A stretch of DNA of 54,590 nucleotides, taken from the NCBI RefSeq assembly GCF_020860125.1, contig NZ_JAJBUX010000016.1:1-54590 (forward strand), in the 5' to 3' direction. Position numbers and translations under genes: made by a program. Below are positions 48,698-54,590 of the stretch, piece after piece. The first letter of the stretch is position 1, and each line of letters starts with the position of its first letter. Source of the DNA: Cloacibacillus sp. Lineage in GTDB: Bacteria; Synergistota; Synergistia; Synergistales; Synergistaceae. The notes under the pieces were generated by a model. That model was not told the DNA's origin. It ran no database searches and was given only the letters and a program-made list of their open reading frames with translations.

Positions 48698-48800
48698 TTA
48701 GAACTTTAGCAAAACATTAGGAACTATAGTTTTTATATTAGTCTTATAAAAATAATAGTTGACACACAAAAATAGTAAATTTATAATAAGTGTGTTCTAA
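48698..48800 (+). promoter_or_regulatory. Consensus promoter with flanking operator-like repeats, nitrilase operon
   Basis: TTGACA (48759-48764), 17 bases, TATAAT (48782-48787) is a perfect sigma-70-type promoter about 60 bases ahead of the first gene. TTAGAACT (48698-48705) and TTAGGAACT (48717-48725) lie upstream, with their GAACT cores exactly 20 bases apart. The complement GTTCTAA (48794-48800) lies at the expected start of transcription. ACACAC (48762-48767) and GTGTGT (48790-48795) also form arms around the -10. These suggest a repressor or activator that gates a strong promoter. Confidence 0.7.
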
Positions 48801-48848
48801 AATTATTTTGGTACTCCAAATTTTAAATTATGAAGGGAGAAGGCGATT

Positions 48849-49667
48849 TTGGAAGAAAAAAAAGCCTTTAGAGTTGGTTTGGTACAAATCCCCGTAATTA
48901 TGGGAGACAGGAAGAAAAACATGGAGACCGTCGAGGATTGGATGAAAAGGTACTACACTCCCGACGAACTCACGACGGCTTTGGTTCTTCCCGAGCTGTG
49001 GGACACGGGATACGCCCTCGATTCCGTGGAGAAGCTGGCCGACGGCGAGGCCGCGGAGACTACGGAGTTTCTCTCCGGCCTGGCAAAGAGATACGGCTGC
49101 TGGTTCACCGGCGGCTCCGTGATGGCCAAGAGCGGCGGCAAATATTACAACCGGGCGCTCATCGTCAACCAACAGGGAGAGCTGGTCACCTTTTACGACA
49201 AGGTCCACCTCGTTCCCTTCATCACCGTCGAAGACGGCGTCTTCGACCACGGCGAAAAACCCTGTCTCTTTGAGATGGACGGCATCAAATGCGGCAGCAT
49301 CATCTGCTACGACATCCGCTTCCCCGAATGGATAAGGATATACGCCCTTAAGGGCGCCGAGGTGTTATTTATCTGCAGCCAGTGGACGCGGGCGCGTATG
49401 GATCTCTACAGGACGATGATCAGGGCCCACGCGATCGAAAATATGTTCTATACCGTCGCCGTAAACAACTGCGATTATTCGGGAGATATCGATTTCGGCG
49501 GCGGCTCCTTCGTATCTTCGCCGACCGGCGACGTTCTGACGGAGTGCTCGGGAACGCTGGACGGCAAATTCTCCGAGATCGACGTCACCAACATCAATCA
49601 AAACCGCCAATTCCTCAAAGTATTTGAAAAAAGACTGCCTCACCTATACCACGACATCATCAAATAG
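48849..49667 (+). CDS. Nitrilase-superfamily amidase (omega-amidase-like)
   Basis: A 272-residue carbon-nitrogen hydrolase. The catalytic triad is Glu49 (LVLPELWDTG), Lys118 (FYDKVHLVPF) and Cys153 (SIICYDIRFPE). The LPELWDTGY and CYDIRFPE forms resemble the branch that includes omega-amidase and YafV-type enzymes, which release ammonia from 2-oxo-acid amides. The start is TTG at 48849 behind GAAGGGAGAAGG. It heads an operon with a second, nitrilase-like enzyme and a TRAP transporter. True substrate unknown. Confidence 0.88.
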   Translation: MEEKKAFRVGLVQIPVIMGDRKKNMETVEDWMKRYYTPDELTTALVLPELWDTGYALDSVEKLADGEAAETTEFLSGLAKRYGCWFTGGSVMAKSGGKYYNRALIVNQQGELVTFYDKVHLVPFITVEDGVFDHGEKPCLFEMDGIKCGSIICYDIRFPEWIRIYALKGAEVLFICSQWTRARMDLYRTMIRAHAIENMFYTVAVNNCDYSGDIDFGGGSFVSSPTGDVLTECSGTLDGKFSEIDVTNINQNRQFLKVFEKRLPHLYHDIIK

Positions 49668-49726
49668 ATAAATTTCAGGACTTAATACAGAAAAACCGCT
49701 CAACAGCTCATGAAAGGGGAATGCAA

Positions 49727-50722
49727 ATGAAGAGAAACCGAGAGCAAAACAAGGTCAGGGTGGGCGTCGTCCAGCTGGCTCCCGTACTGATGGACGCGGA
49801 GGCATGCCTGAAGAAGGCCCTGCTCTATATTGAGGAGGCGGCCTCAAAGGGCTGCGAGCTGGTGATGTTTCCCGAGGCGTATATCCCATGCTATCCAAAG
49901 GCGATCACCTTCGGCTCCGTGATCGGCTGGCGAACACCGGCGGGACGCCGCGACTGGCGGCGGTATTACGACAATTCGGTCGAGGTCGGCGGCCCCATTT
50001 TCAACGCCCTCGCGGAGGCGGCCGCGAAATATAAGGTCCATCTGGCAATGGGCTGCATCGAGCGCGAGCGCGGACACGGCACCCTATATTGTTCGATGCT
50101 CTTCTTCGGCCCGGACGGCGAATATCTTGGACGCCACCGCAAACTGAAGCCGACCGCGGGAGAGCGGGTGGTCTGGGGAGAGGGCGACGCCAGCGACCTC
50201 ACCGTCATCGACGCCCCCTTCGGACGCTACGGCGCCGTCATCTGCTGGGAAAACTACATGCCGCTGCTGCGCACGGCGATGTACAGCAAAGGCATCGAGA
50301 TATATCTGGCGCCCACCGCCGATTACCGCGAATCATGGCTCTGCACCGCGCGCCACATCGCCCGCGAGGGAGGATGCTTCGTTTTGAGCGCCAACCTCTG
50401 CTATAAACTCTCCGACTATTCCAGCGAGATCGAGACCAGGGTCGACGAGGCGGATATCCCCGCCGGCATCATCAATGAGGCCGGTTCGGTGACCAACGGC
50501 GGCAGCGCGATCATCAGTCCCTTCGGCGAGTATCTCGCGGGGCCGATATACGATTCGGAAGAGGTGCTCGTAGCGGACCTCGACATGAATATGCTCGCGG
50601 AGGCGAGGATAGATTTCGATCCCGTCGGCCATTACGCGAGACCGGACATCTTCAAACTTTATGTCAACGAAACGCCGCTGAACCACGTCGAGTTTTACTC
50701 TGAAAAAGAAAAAGACATCTAA
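49727..50722 (+). CDS. Nitrilase (aliphatic/aryl nitrilase branch)
   Basis: A 331-residue hydrolase of the true nitrilase branch. The triad is Glu50 (VMFPEAYIPCYP), Lys139 (GRHRKLKPT) and Cys173 (GAVICWENYMP). The WGEGDASDLTV segment and the CWEN motif are nitrilase rather than amidase hallmarks. A nitrilase would turn R-CN into R-COOH plus ammonia, or partly to the amide. Start is ATG 49727; the ATG at 49721 sits on top of AAGGGG. Next to it are an amidase-like relative, a TRAP importer and a hydroxyacid dehydrogenase, a combination pointing to use of a cyano- or amido-acid. Confidence 0.9.
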   Translation: MKRNREQNKVRVGVVQLAPVLMDAEACLKKALLYIEEAASKGCELVMFPEAYIPCYPKAITFGSVIGWRTPAGRRDWRRYYDNSVEVGGPIFNALAEAAAKYKVHLAMGCIERERGHGTLYCSMLFFGPDGEYLGRHRKLKPTAGERVVWGEGDASDLTVIDAPFGRYGAVICWENYMPLLRTAMYSKGIEIYLAPTADYRESWLCTARHIAREGGCFVLSANLCYKLSDYSSEIETRVDEADIPAGIINEAGSVTNGGSAIISPFGEYLAGPIYDSEEVLVADLDMNMLAEARIDFDPVGHYARPDIFKLYVNETPLNHVEFYSEKEKDI

Positions 50723-50753
50723 CATTCAACAATAAAATCAGGGAGGCAGCCTT

Positions 50754-51767
50754 ATGAAGAAAATTTCCAGCATTTTTATTATGATAACGATACTCGTCCT
50801 CGCTCTCTCCGTAAGCGCCAACGCGGCGGTCGAAATAAAACTGAGCCACTTGGGACCGACTCCCGCGGTTGGAGCAACAAACGACGAAGGCTGTAAGGCC
50901 TTTAAGAAGTATGTCGAAGATAAGTCAAACGGCGAAATAAAGGTAAAGATATTCCCCAACAACCAGCTGGGAAATGAGAGGGAACAGTTTGAAGGCGTGC
51001 AGATGGGGACGATACAGATGTGCTCTATCAGCACCGGCACGCTCTCCACGGTGGACAAGCAGATGCTCGTGATGGACATCCCCTATCTTTTCGCCAACAA
51101 AAAGGCGGCCTACAGCTTCCTTGACGGCCCGATGGGCGTCCAGATCCGCGATGATTTCGGCGCCAAGACCGGCGCGGTGATGCTCGCCTACGGCGAAAAC
51201 GGCTTCCGCCATTTCACGAACAGGGTCAGACCGATAAAGTCCCCCAAGGATATCTCCGGACTTAAAATACGCGTCCAGGAAAACCCGGCGCACATCGCGA
51301 TGATAAAATCGATGGGCGCGACGCCGACGCCGATCCCCTTCGGCGAGCTTTACACCGCGCTCTCCCAGGGCGTCGTCGACGGACAGGAAAACCCCGTCTC
51401 TCTGACGGAGTCCAGCCGCCTCCACGAGGTGCAGAAGTACCTGACGCTTGACGGCCATTTTTACAGCCCCTTCGTCCTCATCGCCAACGGCGGCCTCTTC
51501 AAGAAACTTACGCCCGCGCAGCAGCAGATCGTCCGCGACGGCGCAAAGGCCTGGAGCGAGAGACAGCGTGTATTCAACACCGCAGACGAAAAGAGATCCC
51601 TCGAAGTCATGGCTAAGGACGGCGTACAGATCACGGAGCTGTCGCCGGCGGAGCTGGCGGAATTCCAGAAGGTCACCCAGGCCGGCTCTCTCCCGCTCAT
51701 AGAGAAGGAGATCGGCAAGGATTTCCTTAAAAAGGTAATGAACGCTGCCTCCGAAGCGGGTAAATAA
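50754..51767 (+). CDS. dctP: TRAP transporter solute-binding protein (DctP family), system 2
   Basis: A 337-residue periplasmic binding protein with a signal peptide (MKKISSIFIMITILVLALS..., cut near ANA-AVE). KIRVQENPAHIAMIKSMGATPTPIPFGELYTALSQGVVDGQENP carries the carboxylate-binding Arg and the family signature. It differs from the system 1 protein in the WGELY position (FGELY here). The ATG follows GGGAGG. Ligand is unknown; the operon suggests an organic acid linked to nitrile or amide metabolism. A hairpin separates it from dctQ. Confidence 0.94.
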   Translation: MKKISSIFIMITILVLALSVSANAAVEIKLSHLGPTPAVGATNDEGCKAFKKYVEDKSNGEIKVKIFPNNQLGNEREQFEGVQMGTIQMCSISTGTLSTVDKQMLVMDIPYLFANKKAAYSFLDGPMGVQIRDDFGAKTGAVMLAYGENGFRHFTNRVRPIKSPKDISGLKIRVQENPAHIAMIKSMGATPTPIPFGELYTALSQGVVDGQENPVSLTESSRLHEVQKYLTLDGHFYSPFVLIANGGLFKKLTPAQQQIVRDGAKAWSERQRVFNTADEKRSLEVMAKDGVQITELSPAELAEFQKVTQAGSLPLIEKEIGKDFLKKVMNAASEAGK

Positions 51768-51773
51768 AAGAAC

Positions 51774-51802
51774 AGGGGGCGGCGGGCCTTAAGCCGCCCC
51801 CT
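51774..51802 (+). promoter_or_regulatory. Hairpin between dctP and dctQ (system 2)
   Basis: AGGGGGCGGC (51774-51783) pairs with GCCGCCCCCT (51793-51802) over a 9-base loop, followed by CTCTTATA. Same position and probable role as the hairpins at 22975-23000 and 34777-34809. Confidence 0.7.
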
Positions 51803-51832
51803 CTCTTATAGTAGTGAGAGGAGCGAAATTAT

Positions 51833-52348
51833 ATGGATTTTTTACGAAAGATCGATGAGAAGTTAATGAAGATAGAGGAATGTATCGTGGCTGTATTGCT
51901 CTTTATCATGACAATCGCGATATTTGTCGCCGTGGTGGAGCGCTTCGTCATCCAGCTAGGGCTTACGTGGGTCGAAGAGTTTGCCCGTTATCTGAGCGTC
52001 TGGGCCGCCTTTGTCGGCGCCGGCCTCGCGGTGAAAAAGGGCGCTCATATCGGCATAGAGGCCTTTGTGCAGATACTTCCCAAGAGGGCGCAGAAGATCG
52101 ACACTCTCGCCGTCGACATCGTGGGCATCCTCTTTTCCGTGATCGTCACCTGGATAGGGGTCGGCTTCATCTTCAAGCTCTCCGCCGCGGGGACCGTCTC
52201 TCCGGCGCTGGGCGTGCCGATCACCTGGGCGTACGCCGCGGTCCCCTTCGGCTGCGCGCTGATGGCGGCGCATTACCTCATAAAGTTCCTGGTAGGCCTC
52301 TCTGACCTTATATCGGGACGCGGCGAAACAGAAACAGAGGCGGTGTGA
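51833..52348 (+). CDS. dctQ: TRAP transporter small permease (DctQ), system 2
   Basis: A 171-residue inner-membrane protein with four hydrophobic segments. LGLTWVEEFARYLSVWAAFVGAGLAVKKGAHIGIE is the DctQ signature. ATG 51833 lies behind GAGAGGAG. Its stop codon lies within the six bases before the dctM start, so the two permease genes are translationally linked. Confidence 0.92.
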   Translation: MDFLRKIDEKLMKIEECIVAVLLFIMTIAIFVAVVERFVIQLGLTWVEEFARYLSVWAAFVGAGLAVKKGAHIGIEAFVQILPKRAQKIDTLAVDIVGILFSVIVTWIGVGFIFKLSAAGTVSPALGVPITWAYAAVPFGCALMAAHYLIKFLVGLSDLISGRGETETEAV

Positions 52349-52350
52349 TC

Positions 52351-53631
52351 ATGGTCGTACAGGTACTCTCCTTCGCTCTGGCAATACTCTGCATCATGAA
52401 CGTCCCTATCGCCATCTGTCTCGGCGCGGCCTCCTTCCTCGCCCTCTATATGGACGGCAGCGTGCCGCTGCTTCTGCTGGTGCAGAGGATGTTCACCGGC
52501 ACCGACTCCTTTACCCTTTTGGCGATCCCCCTGTTTATGATCGCCGGAAGGCTCATGGAATGGGGCGGAATATCGAAGAGGCTGATAGACCTCTCGATGA
52601 ACGTCGTGGGCGGCATGTACGGCGGACTGGCAAACGTCTCGATCCTCGCCTGCATGTTTTTTGCCGCCATCTCCGGCTCCGCGCCGGCGACGGTGGTGGC
52701 GATAGGCTCCATCATGGTACCGGCGATGCTTAAAGAGGGTTACGGAAAGGCCTTCTCCGTCGCCATACTGGCCGCCGCGGGAATAATCGGCGTCATCATC
52801 CCGCCGAGCATCCTCTTTGTCTCATACGGGGTCTCTATCGGCGCCTCCATCGGCAAGCTCTTCATCGCGGGCATCATCCCCGGCGTCATAATGGGGCTCT
52901 CCCTGATGCTGTTCTGCTATATAGTGTCGAGGATAAACGGCTGGAAGAGCAGCGTGAAGCCCACCTTCCGCGGATTCCTCTCCTCTTTGAGAAAATCTAT
53001 CTGGGGCCTTCTCATGCCGATAATAATTCTCGGCGGGATCTACGGCGGGATATTCACCCCCACGGAGTCGGCCGCCGTCGCCTGTATCTACAGCCTCTTC
53101 GTCGGCTTCTTCGTATACAAAGAACTTAACGTGAAAAATACCTACATCAGCTTCTATGAGGCCGGCACCACCTCGGCGATGGTACTGCTAATCATCGCCA
53201 CCGCGACGGCGATGGGATGGATACTGACCACCGAGCAGGTGCCCCTGAGGATCGCAGAGGCGCTCTCCAGCCTGGCGCAGAGCCGCTATTCCCTGCTGCT
53301 TTTCCTGAATATAATGCTCCTGGTGACGGGATGTCTGATGGAGCCCAACGCCGCGATCATCATCCTCGGCCCGATATTTCTGCCGCTCCTGCAGCAGGCC
53401 AATATCGACCTCATTCATTTCGGCGTCGTAATGGTGGTCAACATGGCGATCGGTATGCTGACGCCTCCGCTGGGGGTCAACCTCTTCGTCGCCCAGAGCC
53501 TCCAGAAGGATATTCCCATAAAATCGATCATCTCCGCCGTCACGCCGATGATCATCGTGCTTTTGGTGAACCTGATGCTGTTCACATATATCCCCGCGAT
53601 ATCGACAGTACTTCTAAAGTACTTCGCCTAA
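52351..53631 (+). CDS. dctM: TRAP transporter large permease (DctM), system 2
   Basis: A 426-residue membrane protein with about twelve hydrophobic segments. TDSFTLLAIPLFMIAGRLM, FFAAISGSAPATVVAIGSIMVPAM, GVIIPPSILFVSYG and GGIYGGIFTPTESAAVACIY are the DctM hallmarks. A GTG at 52345 overlaps the dctQ stop and is a possible alternative start; the ATG at 52351 has better spacing from GAGG. It completes the second TRAP system. The hydroxyacid dehydrogenase gene follows after 25 bases. Confidence 0.94.
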   Translation: MVVQVLSFALAILCIMNVPIAICLGAASFLALYMDGSVPLLLLVQRMFTGTDSFTLLAIPLFMIAGRLMEWGGISKRLIDLSMNVVGGMYGGLANVSILACMFFAAISGSAPATVVAIGSIMVPAMLKEGYGKAFSVAILAAAGIIGVIIPPSILFVSYGVSIGASIGKLFIAGIIPGVIMGLSLMLFCYIVSRINGWKSSVKPTFRGFLSSLRKSIWGLLMPIIILGGIYGGIFTPTESAAVACIYSLFVGFFVYKELNVKNTYISFYEAGTTSAMVLLIIATATAMGWILTTEQVPLRIAEALSSLAQSRYSLLLFLNIMLLVTGCLMEPNAAIIILGPIFLPLLQQANIDLIHFGVVMVVNMAIGMLTPPLGVNLFVAQSLQKDIPIKSIISAVTPMIIVLLVNLMLFTYIPAISTVLLKYFA

Positions 53632-53656
53632 AATAACTGAAAAGGTAGTGACTTAC

Positions 53657-54590
53657 ATGCAGAACGCAAAATATCTCGTTGGTATCTACAGTATGTTCAA
53701 CAGAAACGGCGACTGGGAGATGGAAAAGCCGATCCTCCAGCCCTATGGATTTGACGCCGTCGTCATCGACGAAAAGGACAAAGAGGGGCTGTGGAATGTT
53801 CTGGACAAACTCGACGCGCTTCTCATCGCCAACAACGACCTCTCCGTCGAAGAGGTCGCGAAGATGAAGAAATGCAAGATCATCTCGCGCCAGGGGATCG
53901 GCCTCGACAACATCCCTGTGAAATACGCCGAGGATAACGGAATCATGGTCTGCAACGTCCCAGACTGCAGCACTCCGGAGGTGGCGGAGCACGCCGCCGC
54001 CCTGATGCTGACGGTGGCACGCAAGATCCCCTTCTACAACGATAAGATCAAGATTGAAAGGATATGGAACCATACAAGCTTTGAGCTGAGGCCCCTGCGC
54101 GAAATGACGGTATTTCTCGTCGGCTTCGGAAAGATAGCGCGCCTCACGGCCTCGCATATAAAGCCGCTGTTCGGCAGGGTCATCGCCTACGATCCCTACG
54201 CAGACCGGAAGGCCGCCGACGAACTGGGCGTCGAAATAGTGGACAGCCTCGAAGAGGGGCTGCGTCAGGCGGACATCGTGAGCCTTCACCTGCCGCTGAC
54301 GGAGGATTCACGGCACATGATCAATAAAGAGACTCTCGCTATTATGAAGAGCGACGCCTATCTGATCAACCTCGCGCGCGGCCCCCATGTGGACCGGGAC
54401 GCTCTGGAAGAGGCGCTGAACGACGGCGTGATCGCCGGCGCGGCTCTCGACGTAATCGAATATGAACTCGACGTGGAAAAGGGAGATTTTTCTCACCCGC
54501 TTTTCTCCAACCCCAAGGTGATCTTCACCCCTCATACTGGCTGGTATAGCACGGGCTCCAACCGAAAGGCGCGGACGGTCGCCGCGCAGG
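53657..54590 (+). CDS. D-2-hydroxyacid dehydrogenase, NAD(P)-dependent (3' end outside window)
   Basis: The first 311 residues of a D-isomer-specific 2-hydroxyacid dehydrogenase; the frame is open at the window end. The N-terminal catalytic domain has CKIISRQGIGLDNI. The Rossmann motif reads VGFGKIARL, with Ala where the third Gly usually stands. The active-site set is Arg241 (NLARGPHV), Glu270 (VIEYEL) and His293 (FTPHTGW), with the same spacing as in 3-phosphoglycerate dehydrogenase. ATG 53657 follows AAAGGTAGTG. As part of the nitrilase-TRAP operon it may reduce a 2-oxo acid, or oxidise the 2-hydroxy acid, of that pathway. Specificity cannot be told. Confidence 0.9.
   Translation, partial: MQNAKYLVGIYSMFNRNGDWEMEKPILQPYGFDAVVIDEKDKEGLWNVLDKLDALLIANNDLSVEEVAKMKKCKIISRQGIGLDNIPVKYAEDNGIMVCNVPDCSTPEVAEHAAALMLTVARKIPFYNDKIKIERIWNHTSFELRPLREMTVFLVGFGKIARLTASHIKPLFGRVIAYDPYADRKAADELGVEIVDSLEEGLRQADIVSLHLPLTEDSRHMINKETLAIMKSDAYLINLARGPHVDRDALEEALNDGVIAGAALDVIEYELDVEKGDFSHPLFSNPKVIFTPHTGWYSTGSNRKARTVAAQ

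Larger units (their letters stand above)
48449..48848. other. Intergenic region upstream of the nitrilase operon
   Basis: A 400-base region with no credible gene. It begins with the ilvE terminator and becomes very AT-rich from about 48650. The last 150 bases hold repeated TTAGAAC-like elements and a consensus promoter. Confidence 0.7.

Noticed and set aside
1..54590. tRNA, rRNA, CRISPR arrays, IS elements, prophage or integrase genes
   Set aside because: None was seen on reading: no repeat-spacer pattern, no transposase or integrase motifs, and no cloverleaf or rRNA-like sequence.

Overview
The window looks like the chromosome of a strictly anaerobic, amino-acid-fermenting Gram-negative bacterium. 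The best guess is Synergistota, close to Cloacibacillus. This rests on gene content and style: a full histidine-fermentation set with formate-tetrahydrofolate ligase, several TRAP transporters, class III ribonucleotide reductase, an Etf-linked hydroxyacid dehydrogenase, many M20 amidohydrolases, moderately high GC and frequent TTG starts. The assignment is an inference, because no database search was possible. No rRNA, tRNA, CRISPR array, IS element or phage gene was recognised.

Region 1 (1-18.7 kb) is the histidine/one-carbon block. Histidine ammonia-lyase, urocanase, imidazolonepropionase, glutamate formimidoyltransferase, a cyclodeaminase and formate-THF ligase (Fhs) all lie on the minus strand. 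Together they would convert histidine to glutamate, ammonia and formate, with ATP made at the Fhs step. A formate/nitrite-type channel (1762-2589) could release the formate. Two permeases, YjiH-like and YuiF-like, are transcribed divergently from hutU and hutH and are candidate substrate importers. A 1015-residue BTAD/AAA/TPR regulator sits between the hut genes, and an XRE-cupin regulator follows a second cyclodeaminase at the left edge. A GNAT acetyltransferase and a methyltransferase are unrelated fillers. The sequence TTTGAT(A/G) recurs in the hutU/yjiH, hutH/yuiF and acnX upstream regions and may mark a shared regulon.

Region 2 (18.9-31.0 kb) is a plus-strand catabolic cluster: two-subunit aconitase X, a LarA-family nickel-pincer racemase homologue, a TRAP transporter (DctPQM), then two close M20 amidohydrolase paralogues flanking a YfcC-type permease, and finally an exported M13 metallopeptidase. 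It suggests uptake and processing of hydroxy acids and N-acyl amino acids or dipeptides of unknown identity.

Region 3 (31.1-42.8 kb) is on the minus strand. It holds a complete branched-chain amino acid ABC importer (livKHMGF), a two-gene DUF3100-type permease with a third M20 amidohydrolase, and nrdR-nrdD-nrdG with candidate NrdR boxes in front.

Region 4 (42.8-54.6 kb) is on the plus strand. A lipase-like hydrolase is followed by etfB-etfA-FAD oxidase, resembling the lactate dehydrogenase/Etf complexes of anaerobes, and a branched-chain aminotransferase. Behind a consensus promoter comes an operon of two nitrilase-superfamily enzymes, a second TRAP transporter and a D-2-hydroxyacid dehydrogenase cut by the window end. 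This last operon and the AcnX-LarA-TRAP cluster are the strongest candidates for undescribed pathways.
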